The notes beneath the pieces were generated by a model that saw nothing but the letters and a program-made list of their open reading frames with translations, did no database searches and had not been told where the DNA came from. From Castellaniella sp. (lineage in GTDB: Bacteria; Pseudomonadota; Gammaproteobacteria; Burkholderiales; Burkholderiaceae_B): a stretch of 64,000 nucleotides of DNA. Positions 20,712 through 30,351 of the stretch are shown here, one piece after another; positions within the stretch are counted from its first letter, which is position 1, and the number at the start of each line of letters is the position of its first letter. Both the position numbers and the translations under genes were made by a program. The stretch is from contig NZ_SCQN01000014.1 in the NCBI RefSeq assembly GCF_004321985.1, positions 62,001 to 126,000 on the forward strand. The letters run 5' to 3'.

Positions 20712-21881
20712 ATGAAGTTGAGTCACATCTTCCGCCCGACATTGATGGCGGCTGCCCTGGTGGCTGCGTTGCCGCTGGCCGTATCGGCGCAGGTCAAGGT
20801 CGGTATTTCCGTATCGGCCACGGGGCCGGCGGCGTCGCTTGGCATCCCGGAGCAGAAGACGGTGGCGCTGCTGCCCAAGGAGATCGGTGGGGAGTCCGTC
20901 CAGTACATCGTGCTGGACGATGCGACCGACACCACACAGGCCGTGAAGAACATCCGCAAGCTCACAGCGGATGACCATGTGGATGTGGTGCTGGGGTCCA
21001 CCGTGACGCCGGCTTCGCTGGCGATGACTGACGTGGCGGCGGAAACGGGAACCCCGATGGTCAGCCTGGCGGCCAGCGCCAAGATCGTGGAACCGGTCGA
21101 CGGTCCGCGCAAGTGGGCGTTCAAGACTCCACAGAATGACGCGCTGATGGCGCATGCACTGGCCGACGCGATGGTCAAGCAGCACATCAAGACGCTGGGT
21201 TTCATTGGCTTCAGCGATGCGTATGGGGATAGCTGGCTGCAGGAAATGAAGGCTGCGGCCGGCGCCAAGGGCATCAAGGTCGTTGCCGCCGAGCGGTTTG
21301 CGCGCCCCGACACCAGTGTGACCGGCCAGGTGCTGAAGCTGATGGCGGTGCACCCGGATGGCATCCTGATCGCCGCGTCGGGCACGCCGGTGGCGCTGCC
21401 CCAGCGCGAACTGGTCGATCGCGGCTACAAGGGTCAGATCTATCAGACCCACGGCGCGGCCAACAATGACGTGCTGCGGGTCTGCGGCAAGGCGTGCAAT
21501 GGCATGATCCTGCCGGCCGGCCCGCTGCTGGTAGCCAGCCAGTTGCCCGACAGTAACCCCGTCAAGAAGAGCGCACTGGCCTACGTTCATACGTACGAGG
21601 CCAAATATGGCGCCGGTTCGGTGAACACCTTCGGCGGGCACATGTGGGACGCCGGCCAGCTCATCAACCGGGCCATCCCGGTTGCGCTGAAGTCGGGCGC
21701 CAAGCCCGGTACACCGGCCTTCCGCTCGGCCTTGCGCGGGGCGCTGGAAAACGTCAAGGAGCTGTCTGCTTCCCAGGGCGTATTCAACATGAGCCCGACG
21801 GACCACGCGGGTCTGGACAAGCGGGGGCGCGTCATCGTGAAGGTCGTGGACGGCAAGTGGACCTATCAGCCGGACCTGTGA
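20712..21881 (+). CDS. periplasmic substrate-binding protein of a Liv-type ABC transporter
   Basis: This 389-residue exported protein has a signal peptide (residues about 1-26, cut after VSA) and a two-lobed LivJ/LivK-type (peripla_BP_6) fold beginning [18 protein letters not shown]. It captures the substrate for the permease-ATPase genes that follow. This family binds branched-chain amino acids but also aromatics, amides and short acids, and the ligand cannot be read from sequence. It is the first gene of a four-gene operon (binding protein, LivH, LivM-LivG fusion, LivF). The ATG at 20712 puts the signal peptide at the N-terminus; a longer frame upstream is ignored. Confidence 0.88.
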   Translation: MKLSHIFRPTLMAAALVAALPLAVSAQVKVGISVSATGPAASLGIPEQKTVALLPKEIGGESVQYIVLDDATDTTQAVKNIRKLTADDHVDVVLGSTVTPASLAMTDVAAETGTPMVSLAASAKIVEPVDGPRKWAFKTPQNDALMAHALADAMVKQHIKTLGFIGFSDAYGDSWLQEMKAAAGAKGIKVVAAERFARPDTSVTGQVLKLMAVHPDGILIAASGTPVALPQRELVDRGYKGQIYQTHGAANNDVLRVCGKACNGMILPAGPLLVASQLPDSNPVKKSALAYVHTYEAKYGAGSVNTFGGHMWDAGQLINRAIPVALKSGAKPGTPAFRSALRGALENVKELSASQGVFNMSPTDHAGLDKRGRVIVKVVDGKWTYQPDL

Positions 21882-21915
21882 TGCGGCGGTCTGATGGAGG
21901 TGGCAGGGTGTCCGC

Positions 21916-22953
21916 GTGGATCTGACCGTCGCGCTCATCCTGCTGCAGGACGGCATCCTGAATGGTGCCATCTACGCCTTGCTGGGCCTGGCGCTGGTGC
22001 TGGTATTTCTGGTCACGCGGGTGATCTTCATCCCGCAGGGCGAGTTCGTGACCTTTGGTGCGCTGTCGCTCGCATTTCTGGCCAATGGCAAGGTTCCGGG
22101 GACGGCCCATCTGCTGCTGCTCATGGGTGTGCTAGTCTGCCTGGTCGAGGCCGTTTCGGCTTGGCGGGCCCGCCGCTGGCGCGGCTATGCGCGTACGCTC
22201 GCTTGGGCGCTGGTCCTTCCGCTGGTGCTGGAAGGCCTCGCCCCGCTGGCGGCCGGCCACGGGGTTCCATTGGCGCTTCGCGTGCTGTTTGCGCTGGCGC
22301 TGGTGATCCCCATGGGGCCCATGGTCTATCGCCTGGTCTATCAGCCGGTAGAGCAGGCCAGCGTGCTGGTGCTGCTCATCATTTCCGTGGCCGTGCATTT
22401 TGCGATGACGGGCCTGGGCCTATTGTTTTTTGGCGCCGAGGGCTGGCGCACCCCAGCCCTGGTTGAGGGCACCATCCAGCTTGGTCCCGTGTCCTGGACG
22501 GCACAGACCTTCGCGGTATTGGCCTTGACGGTGCTGCTGATCGGCGGACTCTGGCTCTTCTTTGGCCGTACCCTGTATGGCCGCGCGTTGCGGGCCACCG
22601 CCGTCAACCGCCGGGGCGCCCGGCTGGTGGGCATCAGCACGCGGGTGGCCGGCAGCCTGACCTTCACCCTGGCGGCGGCGATCGGCGCGCTCTCCGGCAT
22701 GTTGATCGCGGCCATCACCACCATCTACTACGACACTGGGTTCATTATCGGACTGAAGGGGTTCGTCGCGGCCATTTTCGGGGGGCTCGTGAGCTATCCG
22801 GCGGCTGCCGCCGGCGCCTTGTTCGTGGGGTTGCTGGAATCCTTCTCTTCATTCTGGGCCAGCCCCTTCAAGGAAGCCATTGTGTTCACCCTGATCATCC
22901 CGGTGCTGCTATGGCGGTCGTTTGGCAGCGTCCACCTGGACGAGGATGACTGA
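21916..22953 (+). CDS. LivH-type ABC permease
   Basis: This 345-residue inner-membrane permease belongs to the branched-chain amino acid (HAAT) family. It has about nine helices and the family start [19 protein letters not shown]. The EAA-like loop region reads [19 protein letters not shown]. It is about 40 residues longer than usual LivH because of an extra segment around residues 75-115 ([11 protein letters not shown] and following). The start is a GTG at 21916 with GGAGG about 15 nt before it. It pairs with the permease domain of the next gene and ends 4 bp before that gene's ATG. Confidence 0.88.
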   Translation: MDLTVALILLQDGILNGAIYALLGLALVLVFLVTRVIFIPQGEFVTFGALSLAFLANGKVPGTAHLLLLMGVLVCLVEAVSAWRARRWRGYARTLAWALVLPLVLEGLAPLAAGHGVPLALRVLFALALVIPMGPMVYRLVYQPVEQASVLVLLIISVAVHFAMTGLGLLFFGAEGWRTPALVEGTIQLGPVSWTAQTFAVLALTVLLIGGLWLFFGRTLYGRALRATAVNRRGARLVGISTRVAGSLTFTLAAAIGALSGMLIAAITTIYYDTGFIIGLKGFVAAIFGGLVSYPAAAAGALFVGLLESFSSFWASPFKEAIVFTLIIPVLLWRSFGSVHLDEDD

Positions 22954-22957
22954 GCCC

Positions 22958-24748
22958 ATGCGCGTACGCCCGCTCCTGGTGCTGGTCGTCCTGGCGCTCG
23001 CGATCCTTCCGTGGTTGCCCGTATCCGCATTCTGGATCACGCAGATGAATTACATCGGACTCTATAGTCTGGTGGTGCTGGGCCTGTTGCTGCTGACGGG
23101 GGTGGGTGGGCTGACGTCATTTGGCCAGTCGGCATTCGTCGGCCTGGGGGCCTATTCGACGGCCTGGCTCACGACGGTCGTGGGGGTGTCGCCCTGGCTG
23201 GGCCTGGTCGCGGGGTTGCTGCTGACCTGGCTGGTTGCCTATGGCCTGGGCGCGATCACGCTGCGCCTGTCGGGCCACTATCTGCCTCTGTGCACGCTGG
23301 CCTGGTGTCTGGCGTTGTTCTATCTGTATGGCAATCTGGATTTCCTGGGCCGCTACGATGGCATCGCCAGCATCCCGCCGGTCACGGTGGGCGGCTGGTC
23401 GCTGGGGGCAGGCAATCGCATGTATGTGCTGATCTGGCTGATTTTGCTGCTGGCGCTGTGGGGCACCCACAATTTGCTGGATTCGCGAGCCGGCCGTGCG
23501 ATTCGCGCGCTGCGCAGCGGCGCCATGGCCGAGTCCTTCGGTGTCGACCTGCGCCACTATAAGGTCGTGATCTTTGTGTATGCCGCCTTGCTGGGCGGGG
23601 TGTCTGGCTGGCTGTATGCGCACATGCAGCGGGCCGTGAGCCCCAGCCCCTTCGGCCTGGGCTACGGCATCGAGTATCTGTTCATGGCCGTGGTGGGAGG
23701 CTCGGGCAGTGTCTGGGGTGCCGTTGTGGGCACGGCCACCATCCTGATCGTGAAGGACCAGTTGCAGAACGTGCTGCCGGCGCTGATTGGCACCAGCGCG
23801 AATCTGGAGCTGCTGGCCTTCGGGGTGCTGATGATCCTGGTGCTGCAATTCGCCCGCGACGGCCTCTGGCCAGTGCTGGAGCGCGGCTGGGAACGCCTGG
23901 CAGGGCCGGCTCGCCCCCGGCGTGCCGCTGCTCCCGCCGGACTGGACGCGGCAGAGCTGCCGCGCCGCGAGCTGCCGCCGGTGGGCGATGTGGTCCTGCA
24001 AGTGCAGGGTGTGCGCAAGGACTTTGGCGGGCTGGTGGCAGTCAACGACATCAGTTTCGAACTGCGGGCCGGCGAGATCATGGGGCTCATCGGTCCCAAC
24101 GGCGCCGGGAAGAGCACCATCTTCAACCTCATCAGCGGGGTGCAGGCACTGACGGCCGGCTCGGTGCGCTTCATGGGCGTGCGGATCGACGGTCGCCCGG
24201 CCCGGGAAATCGCCCGTTTGGGGTTGGCGCGCAGTTTCCAGCATGTCCAGCTCCTGCCGGACATGAGCGTGCTGGAGAACGTCATGCTGGGGGCACACCT
24301 GCGGGAGCGGGCAGGCGTGGTGGCCGCGGCGCTGCGGCTCGACCGGGCGGGTGAGGCCGCGCTGCGCCGCGAAGCAGCCCGTCAGCTGGAACGTGTCGGC
24401 CTGGCCGATGCCGCGGATCAGCCAGCGGGCAGCCTGCCCCTGGGGCGCCAGCGCGTCGTGGAGATCGCCCGTGCCCTGTGCTGCGATCCCATCCTGCTGC
24501 TGCTCGATGAGCCGGCCGCCGGCCTGCGCTATCAGGAGAAGCAGGCGCTGGCGGCGGTGCTCGATCAGTTGCGCCGCGAAGGCATGAGCTTGCTGTTGGT
24601 CGAGCATGACATGGATTTTGTCATGAAGCTCACCGACCATCTGTTGGTCATGGACTTCGGCACGCGCCTGGCCGAGGGCGTCCCGGCGGACATCCAGTCC
24701 AACCCGGCCGTGCTGGAAGCCTATCTCGGGGGGCTCGATGAGTTCTGA
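22958..24748 (+). CDS. fused LivM permease - LivG ATPase of a Liv-type ABC transporter
   Basis: This 596-residue protein joins two normally separate subunits in one frame. Residues about 1-310 are a LivM-type membrane domain ([27 protein letters not shown]). After a linker rich in Ala, Pro and Arg (about 315-340) comes a LivG-type ATPase, about 345-596. Walker A is GPNGAGKST, Walker B is [10 protein letters not shown], and the switch His is in VEHDMDF. The signature loop reads LPLGRQR instead of the canonical LSGGQ, a form seen in LivG relatives. The reading frame crosses the linker without a stop, so this is a real fusion rather than readthrough. The last 11 bp overlap livF. Confidence 0.88.
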   Translation: MRVRPLLVLVVLALAILPWLPVSAFWITQMNYIGLYSLVVLGLLLLTGVGGLTSFGQSAFVGLGAYSTAWLTTVVGVSPWLGLVAGLLLTWLVAYGLGAITLRLSGHYLPLCTLAWCLALFYLYGNLDFLGRYDGIASIPPVTVGGWSLGAGNRMYVLIWLILLLALWGTHNLLDSRAGRAIRALRSGAMAESFGVDLRHYKVVIFVYAALLGGVSGWLYAHMQRAVSPSPFGLGYGIEYLFMAVVGGSGSVWGAVVGTATILIVKDQLQNVLPALIGTSANLELLAFGVLMILVLQFARDGLWPVLERGWERLAGPARPRRAAAPAGLDAAELPRRELPPVGDVVLQVQGVRKDFGGLVAVNDISFELRAGEIMGLIGPNGAGKSTIFNLISGVQALTAGSVRFMGVRIDGRPAREIARLGLARSFQHVQLLPDMSVLENVMLGAHLRERAGVVAAALRLDRAGEAALRREAARQLERVGLADAADQPAGSLPLGRQRVVEIARALCCDPILLLLDEPAAGLRYQEKQALAAVLDQLRREGMSLLLVEHDMDFVMKLTDHLLVMDFGTRLAEGVPADIQSNPAVLEAYLGGLDEF

Positions 24749-25481
24749 CACACTGCTGTCGGTTGGACACCTGTCGGCCCATTATGGGAAGGTCGCTGCC
24801 CTGAATCCGATGGACCTGCGGGTCGATCGGGGGCAGATCGTCACCGTGATCGGCGCCAATGGTGCTGGCAAGTCGACGCTGCTCAACACCATCATGGGGG
24901 CGCTCCCGCAGCGCGGCCACAGTCATGGAACCATTCTGTTCCAGGGGGTTGACATCCAGGGCTGGGACATCGAGCGCCGTGTGGAGCAGGGGCTGTCGCT
25001 GGTGCCCGAGCGCCGCGAGCTCTTCGCCAGCATGTCGGTGCGGGACAATCTGCTGCTGGGCGGGTTCAGGCTGTACAGGGCCGGCGTCCGAGGATGGCGG
25101 GATACGCTGGACGAAGTCTACGCGCTGTTTCCGCGCCTGCGCGAGCGCGCGGCGCAGATCGCGGGCACACTGTCTGGCGGCGAGCGCCAGATGCTCGCGG
25201 TGGGCCGCGCGCTTATGGCGCGGCCGGCGCTGCTCATGCTGGACGAACCCAGCCTGGGTCTTGCGCCGCGCGTGGTGCGCGAGATCTTCCTGACGATCGC
25301 CCAGTTGCGCAGCACTGGCGTGTCCATTCTGCTGGTCGAGCAGAATGCGCGGGCGGCGCTGCACGTCGCGGATCGCGGCTATGTACTGGAAACTGGCGAC
25401 CTGGTCCTGGAAGGCACTGCTGCAGAACTGGCTGGCAACCCCCGAATCATCGAGAGCTACCTGGGATTGGGCCGGACATGA
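24738..25481 (+). CDS. LivF-type ABC ATPase
   Basis: This 247-residue ATPase is the second nucleotide-binding subunit of the transporter coded by the three preceding genes. Walker A is GANGAGKST, the signature is [15 protein letters not shown], Walker B is [13 protein letters not shown], and the switch His position is replaced by Gln in [11 protein letters not shown], as usual in LivF. It starts inside the end of the LivM-LivG gene and is the last gene of the operon; its stop codon leads directly into a strong hairpin terminator. Confidence 0.92.
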   Translation: MSSDTLLSVGHLSAHYGKVAALNPMDLRVDRGQIVTVIGANGAGKSTLLNTIMGALPQRGHSHGTILFQGVDIQGWDIERRVEQGLSLVPERRELFASMSVRDNLLLGGFRLYRAGVRGWRDTLDEVYALFPRLRERAAQIAGTLSGGERQMLAVGRALMARPALLMLDEPSLGLAPRVVREIFLTIAQLRSTGVSILLVEQNARAALHVADRGYVLETGDLVLEGTAAELAGNPRIIESYLGLGRT

Positions 25482-25503
25482 AAGGAGCCACTGCGGCTCC
25501 TTT
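25481..25503 (+). terminator. hairpin terminator of the ABC operon
   Basis: AAAGGAGCC - ACTGC - GGCTCCTTT is a perfect 9-bp stem that begins at the last base of the livF stop codon. The stem ends in TTT followed by CG, so the U-tract is short. The facing dehydrogenase gene ends 10 bp further on, so the hairpin may serve both strands. Confidence 0.75.
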
Positions 25504-25512
25504 CGTGCCGGC

Positions 25513-27039
25513 TCAATCCGAGCGGCTTGCAAGCCGCGAGGTGGGGCTATTTGGGCCGCCCAACGCCGCCCGCATTCCCTGCGCAAGCATGATGTGCAGG
25601 TAGCCTGAGACAGTCGTGCACCAGGCGGGAGACTCCCTGAGCCTGTCCGGAAACAGGCCGGGCAGCGCCATCAGGCAAGCACACAGCGCCTGCGCGTCCC
25701 GTTCGTGTCCCTGGATGGCCAGAGCAATCTCGGCTTCGCGCGGGTCGCGCAGCGCGTACTGGTTTCCGGCGTCAGTCACACCCAGGCAATAGCGCATCCA
25801 GGCCGCCGTCACAAACGCAAATGGGCGAATGTCGCCCCCAGCGGCCACGCAGTCCAGGGCTGCCTGAAGAATGCGCTGCGGAAGCTTCTCCGTTCCATCC
25901 ATGGCGATCTGCCAGCATTCGTGGGCGATCGCCGGGTTGGCAAATCGCGCGTGCAGCTCTGCGGCGTAGTCGTCGAAGTCCACTCCGGCCAGAGGCTGGA
26001 GCGTGCCAGCGGCGGCCCGCATGTGGCGGTCGGCTGCCTGTGCGAGGTGCGTGTCGCCCATGGCGTCACGTACATAGTGGTAGCCAGCCACGTGGCCGGC
26101 GTAGGCCAATAGTGAATGGGCGCCATTCAGCATCCTCAGCTTCATGTGTTCGTAGGGCGCCACGTCGTCCACCATCAGCGCACCCGCGTCTTCCCATGCG
26201 GGGCGCCCCATGGAGAAGTTGTCCTCCATCACCCACATGCTGAAGGGTTCGGTTTCGACTGCGGCGAGATCCTCGCACCCTGTGGCCAGCGCGGCATCGG
26301 CCAGAGTCTGCGCTGTGGATGCGGGCGTGATCCGGTCCACCATGGAGCAGGGGAAGGGCACCTGGGTGGAGATCCATGAAGCCAGCGCAGGATCCTGCCG
26401 CTGCGCCATGTCGCACACTCCGGCTTGCAGCAGCTTCCCGTTGCTGGGGAGGTTGTCGCAACACAGGACCGTGAAGGGCGCGACCCCCTGCGCGCGTCGC
26501 TGGCGGATCGCCCAGAGCAGCAGCCCGATGACGCCGCCGGGCGAATCGGGGTGAGCGAGGTCGTGCGCGATGGCCGGGTGGTCGCGCTGGATCTGGCGGG
26601 TCGCACGGTCGATTCCGTAAGCCTTTTCGGTCACCGTCGCCGTGACCACCCGAGTCTGGGGACTGGCGAGCACCGCCATTGCCGCCTGCGGGTTACGGCT
26701 GGCGGCAATGGCGGCCGCGACGCTGCCGATGACGCGGGCTCGGGTGGTCTGCCCGTCGCGCACCAGCACTGTATATAGGCCATCCTGCGCGGTAAGGTCG
26801 TCCACGACGGTGGTGCTGCGCAGGCTGATTTCGGTTGTCCGCCAATCACCGCCATGGCGGGCGAGCACCTCGTCGGTGTAGACGGCCTGATGGGCCCTGT
26901 GGAAGGCGCCCGGGCCCAGGTGCACGATACCGGCTCCGTGAGCATCGGGCCGGTAGTGCGGCAGCGCCAGGCCTGACGTGGGGTCGATGGCCTGTCGCGC
27001 GCGGGCCAGCCAGAGACTGTTCAGGCGTGGGCGAGTCAT
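25513..27039 (-). CDS. mannitol dehydrogenase / fructuronate reductase family protein
   Basis: This 508-residue NAD(P)-dependent polyol or uronate dehydrogenase belongs to the long-chain mannitol 2-dehydrogenase family. The N-terminal nucleotide-binding domain carries HLGPGAFHRAHQA, the middle has TVTEKAYG and CCDNLPSNG, and the catalytic Lys-Asn-His triad is in KLRMLNGAHS (K-x4-N-x2-H). Family members interconvert mannitol/fructose, arabinitol/xylulose, or mannonate/fructuronate. The substrate here is not evident. It follows a LysR gene by 15 bp on the same strand, which suggests a common transcript. Confidence 0.88.
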   Translation of the reverse strand: MTRPRLNSLWLARARQAIDPTSGLALPHYRPDAHGAGIVHLGPGAFHRAHQAVYTDEVLARHGGDWRTTEISLRSTTVVDDLTAQDGLYTVLVRDGQTTRARVIGSVAAAIAASRNPQAAMAVLASPQTRVVTATVTEKAYGIDRATRQIQRDHPAIAHDLAHPDSPGGVIGLLLWAIRQRRAQGVAPFTVLCCDNLPSNGKLLQAGVCDMAQRQDPALASWISTQVPFPCSMVDRITPASTAQTLADAALATGCEDLAAVETEPFSMWVMEDNFSMGRPAWEDAGALMVDDVAPYEHMKLRMLNGAHSLLAYAGHVAGYHYVRDAMGDTHLAQAADRHMRAAAGTLQPLAGVDFDDYAAELHARFANPAIAHECWQIAMDGTEKLPQRILQAALDCVAAGGDIRPFAFVTAAWMRYCLGVTDAGNQYALRDPREAEIALAIQGHERDAQALCACLMALPGLFPDRLRESPAWCTTVSGYLHIMLAQGMRAALGGPNSPTSRLASRSD

Positions 27040-27054
27040 GTGGTTTTCTCCGTA

Positions 27055-27978
27055 TCAGACCAGGGTGCAATAACGCCAGTGACCGCTTTCGATGAGGGTG
27101 CTGACGGTGGTGCGGGTCAGCTCCATCACCTTTTCGACGGCGGGGAGCACCGGCGCGTTCTTGTTGAAACACAAGCGGATCTCCCGCGACAGGCTGGGGT
27201 CCAGGTGGCGCGGCACGATCGTGCGGTCGTGGATCTCTCGATAGGCTGCCGAGTACGGCAGTATGGTCGTGGCCATCCCCTCGACGACGGACGGAATCAG
27301 GATGGCCGAGGTGCTGGCCTGCGCGAACAGGTTGTACGTCAGCCTGGCGTTCATGAAGGCGTAATCGATGCGCATGCGCAGCTTGTTGGGAGGGCGTGGC
27401 AAAATCATCGGAAGTCGAGCGAGCTCCGTGATCGGGACCGGCCCTTTGGGCAGATGCACGCCGGGATGCGTGAGCAGCAGTATCTCTTCCACCAGCAGCG
27501 GTTGTGTGACCAGGTCGTTCAGCTCTTCCTGGTCAGGCGACAGCGAGAAGTCCACACGTCCCTGCTGGACCATGAGTGTGAGGTCGGCACTCGGGATGTC
27601 CACGATTTCCACGACGATGGCGGGGTATTGCCGCTTCACGGCGCGCAGAAGCGGGAGCGCCAGGATGCGTGCCGTGCTGGACGCCATGGCGATGGAGACT
27701 GAGCCGGCCACGACATCGCCCGCCGTGCGCGTGAGGATGCTGCGCGTCGCGCCGACCTGGCGCAGGATGGTGTGGGCGTGGCGCAGGAGGAGCTCGCCTT
27801 CGGCGGTAAGGCGCACGCCCTTGGGTTCGCGGTCGAACAGCCGGACCTCGAGTTCTTCTTCGAGCAGGGCGATCTGCTGACTGAGGGCCGGCTGCGCAAC
27901 GTGCAGCGTTTCGGCGGCGCGGGTCATATTGTGCATTTCGGCGACCCGCACGAAGTATCCGAGCTGGCGCAGGTTCAT
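27055..27978 (-). CDS. LysR-family transcriptional regulator
   Basis: This 307-residue regulator has an N-terminal winged helix-turn-helix (AAETLHVAQPALSQQIALLE, residues about 21-40) and a substrate-binding domain from about residue 90. Its C-terminal half resembles the NAC/Cbl-like group. It lies just upstream of the mannitol-dehydrogenase-family gene on the same strand and is divergent from the CoA-transferase gene about 275 bp away, so it could control either or both. A T-N11-A dyad lies 41 bp upstream of its start. Confidence 0.88.
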   Translation of the reverse strand: MNLRQLGYFVRVAEMHNMTRAAETLHVAQPALSQQIALLEEELEVRLFDREPKGVRLTAEGELLLRHAHTILRQVGATRSILTRTAGDVVAGSVSIAMASSTARILALPLLRAVKRQYPAIVVEIVDIPSADLTLMVQQGRVDFSLSPDQEELNDLVTQPLLVEEILLLTHPGVHLPKGPVPITELARLPMILPRPPNKLRMRIDYAFMNARLTYNLFAQASTSAILIPSVVEGMATTILPYSAAYREIHDRTIVPRHLDPSLSREIRLCFNKNAPVLPAVEKVMELTRTTVSTLIESGHWRYCTLV

Positions 27979-28018
27979 GGACGGGATCCGTCTGATCGGG
28001 GTGCGGCGGGCATGAGAT

Positions 28019-28033
28019 ATAAGCGATCGTTAT
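28019..28033. promoter_or_regulatory. candidate LysR box (T-N11-A)
   Basis: ATAAGCGATCGTTAT has ATAA and TTAT arms around a CGATCG core and fits the T-N11-A rule for LysR regulators. It lies in the AT-rich gap between the divergent LysR and CoA-transferase genes, 41 bp before the LysR start. It is a single site judged by eye. Confidence 0.45.
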
Positions 28034-28252
28034 TGCAATTAAGGGTAAACCCTTGATTCAGCTCGATGAAGTTGCCGATGCAGTCCTTTGCGGTCTCAAG
28101 ATACCGGTCAGGAAGGCGGCGCCGCTGCTTTTCACACGAGTGGACTTGCATCGGCCTCTCGATAATAAAAAATTATGCCAGTATCAGCAAATCCTATTTG
28201 TCTTTGAGCAGGCAGCTTCCTAACATGAGATTCATCGCTTAGGAGACGAAAG

Positions 28253-29488
28253 ATGAGTTTGCCGTTGGCCGGCCTGAAAGTACTGGATTTGTCGCGTGCG
28301 TTGTCGGGGCCGTTTTGCGCAATGATCCTGGCCGATATGGGGGCCGAAGTCATCAAGGTGGAGCCCTTGCCCAAAGGCGACATGGCTCGCGGCTGGGGGC
28401 CTGTGGATCGCGACGTCAGCGTTTATTATCTGAGCACCAATCGCAACAAGAAGGACATCAGCCTGAATTTCCGCCACCCCAGGGGCCTGGAAATCCTGCG
28501 GCGCCTCGCGGCAAAGGCCGACATCCTGATAGAGAATTTCAAGGTCGGCACCATGGAGTCCATGGGGCTTGGCTACGAAGAGCTGGCTGCGCAGAACCCC
28601 GGGCTGATCATGGCTTCGATTTCCGGGTTTGGCCGGACGGGCCCTGAAAAGAACACGGCAGGTTTCGATCAGATCGCGCAGGGCTATTCGGGGTTCATGA
28701 GTCTGACGGGTACCCCGGAAACCGGCGCCACGCGTGTCGGTACGCCCATCGGTGACCTGACGGCGGGGATGTGGCTGTCGATCGGGGTGCTGGCGGCTGT
28801 CGTGCAGCGCCAGCAGACCGGGCGTGGCCAGCATGTGGATACTTCATTGCTCGCCGGACTCATGAGCCTGCTGGTGGTCCAGGGACAGCGCTATCTGAAC
28901 CTGGGCGAGGTGCCGCAACCGAATGGCAATGCCCATCCCGTGATTTCGCCTTATGGCACCTTCCAGACGGCCGACGGTCCCATCAATCTGGCGCCGGCCA
29001 CCAGCGCCATGTGGGTGAAGCTCTGCGAGATTCTGGGCCTGCCCGGGCTCCCCACAGATCCCCGCTTTCTCACCAATACCGAGCGCATGGAAAATGGCGC
29101 GATCCTCAAGGAATTGCTGGAGTCCAGGCTTGCAGCCCGGGGCCGCGCCGAGTGGACCAGGATACTGGTCGACAACGGCATTCCGGCGGGTCCCATCAAT
29201 GACATGAAGGATGCTTTCGCCGACGCGCAGGTTGCAGCAGTCGGCATCGTGGAAAAAATCGTCCATCCGCTGCTGGGCGAGATCTCCATGGTGGGATCTC
29301 CCGTCCATTTTTCCACGGCTCCCGACCACCACACGGTTCGTACTGCGCCTCCTGCTCTGGGAGAACACTCCGTCAGCGTGCTTCAGGCCTTTGGTTTCGG
29401 GGCCGATGAAATATCCTCGCTGTGCGAGGCCGGCATCGTCGGCACCCATGATCCCGACGCGTCAGGTTCCCGCAAGGCTGCGTCATGA
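28253..29488 (+). CDS. class III (CaiB/BaiF) CoA-transferase family protein, copy 1
   Basis: This 411-residue cytosolic protein has the family start GLKVLDLSRALSGPFCAMIL, the CoA-binding block VENFKVG-like ENFKVGTMESMGLGYEEL, and GIPAGPIND near the end. Family members move CoA between carboxylic acids. Near residue 195 it reads GQHVDTSLLAGLM; the position that holds the nucleophilic Asp in formyl-CoA transferase (S-M-Q-D) is Ala here by my alignment. It is clearly paralogous to the gene at 37170. It is the first gene of a plus-strand run (crotonase, aldehyde dehydrogenase, binding protein); its stop overlaps the crotonase start by 4 nt. Confidence 0.88.
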   Translation: MSLPLAGLKVLDLSRALSGPFCAMILADMGAEVIKVEPLPKGDMARGWGPVDRDVSVYYLSTNRNKKDISLNFRHPRGLEILRRLAAKADILIENFKVGTMESMGLGYEELAAQNPGLIMASISGFGRTGPEKNTAGFDQIAQGYSGFMSLTGTPETGATRVGTPIGDLTAGMWLSIGVLAAVVQRQQTGRGQHVDTSLLAGLMSLLVVQGQRYLNLGEVPQPNGNAHPVISPYGTFQTADGPINLAPATSAMWVKLCEILGLPGLPTDPRFLTNTERMENGAILKELLESRLAARGRAEWTRILVDNGIPAGPINDMKDAFADAQVAAVGIVEKIVHPLLGEISMVGSPVHFSTAPDHHTVRTAPPALGEHSVSVLQAFGFGADEISSLCEAGIVGTHDPDASGSRKAAS

Positions 29489-30282
29489 ACCTGGCCAGTC
29501 CGACTTCGCACGCCGTTGCGGCCGGCGACACGGCGCCGTCGCTGACCATCCACGGGCGGATTGCGACCATCGCGCTGCGCAACCCGGGCCGCAGCAATCG
29601 CCTGAGCCCGTCGGACCTGGATGCCCTGCGGCAGCACGTCCGGACGGTCGATGCGGCGTCTGAAGTCCTGGTTTTGCGCCTCGTGGCATCCGGCAAATAC
29701 TTTTGCAGCGGCTACGACATTTCCTCGCTTGCCAGCAGCGACGCCCCCAGTTCGCTCTACTTTGGCGAAACCATCGATCTGATCGAGGCTGCCCGACCCG
29801 TCACCATTGCGGCAGTGAGTGGCGGTGCCTACGGCGGCGGGACGGACCTGTGCCTCGCGTGCGACTTCCGGATCGGTACGACGCAGGCCAACATGTTCAT
29901 GCCGGCTGCCCGGCTGGGCCTGCATTTTTATCCGGGCGGCATGCGGCGCTATGTGTCCCGGATGGGGTTGAATCAGGCCAAGCGGCTGTTTCTGACGGCC
30001 GACAAAATCGGCGCCGATGAAATGCTTCGGATCGGCTTCCTGACTGAGCTGGTCGAGCCTGATGAACTGGCGCCCCGTGTCGAGGCGCTCAGCCTGCAAT
30101 TGGCGAAGATGGCGCCCCTGGCACTCACGGGCATCAAGCAGGACTTGAACCGGCTGGTGCTCGGGACGCTGGATATCGAGGCCAACGCCCAGGCGGTGCG
30201 GCGGTCCGAGGCATCGGAAGACATGAAAGAGGGGGCGCTCGCCTGGAAGGAAAAGCGGGCGCCCAATTTTCGAGGTTGCTGA
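29485..30282 (+). CDS. enoyl-CoA hydratase/isomerase (crotonase) family protein
   Basis: This 265-residue crotonase-fold protein shows the oxyanion-hole segments SGKYFCSGYDIS and SGGAYGGGTDL. In true hydratases two Glu residues are catalytic: one in GGGCEL, which here is Asp in GGGTDL, and one in the P-E-x-K-L-G block, which here reads PAARLG, without the Glu. Simple hydration is therefore unlikely; isomerase, hydrolase, decarboxylase or ring-cleaving activity are open options. It overlaps the CoA-transferase stop by 4 nt, so the two are translationally coupled and probably act on the same acyl-CoA. Confidence 0.85.
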   Translation: MNLASPTSHAVAAGDTAPSLTIHGRIATIALRNPGRSNRLSPSDLDALRQHVRTVDAASEVLVLRLVASGKYFCSGYDISSLASSDAPSSLYFGETIDLIEAARPVTIAAVSGGAYGGGTDLCLACDFRIGTTQANMFMPAARLGLHFYPGGMRRYVSRMGLNQAKRLFLTADKIGADEMLRIGFLTELVEPDELAPRVEALSLQLAKMAPLALTGIKQDLNRLVLGTLDIEANAQAVRRSEASEDMKEGALAWKEKRAPNFRGC

Positions 30283-30351
30283 CGGTGTTGGGCACTGTGT
30301 CCAGCAGGGTGACAAAAGTTGGCAGAAACATATTCCAGAAGGAGACTTACC

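Noticed and set aside
28162-28176. ATAAT - AAAAA - ATTAT inverted repeat before the first CoA-transferase, considered as a second GntR site
   Set aside because: Arms are only 5 bp and oriented differently from the 26-bp palindrome; short AT inverted repeats are expected in such an AT-rich patch.
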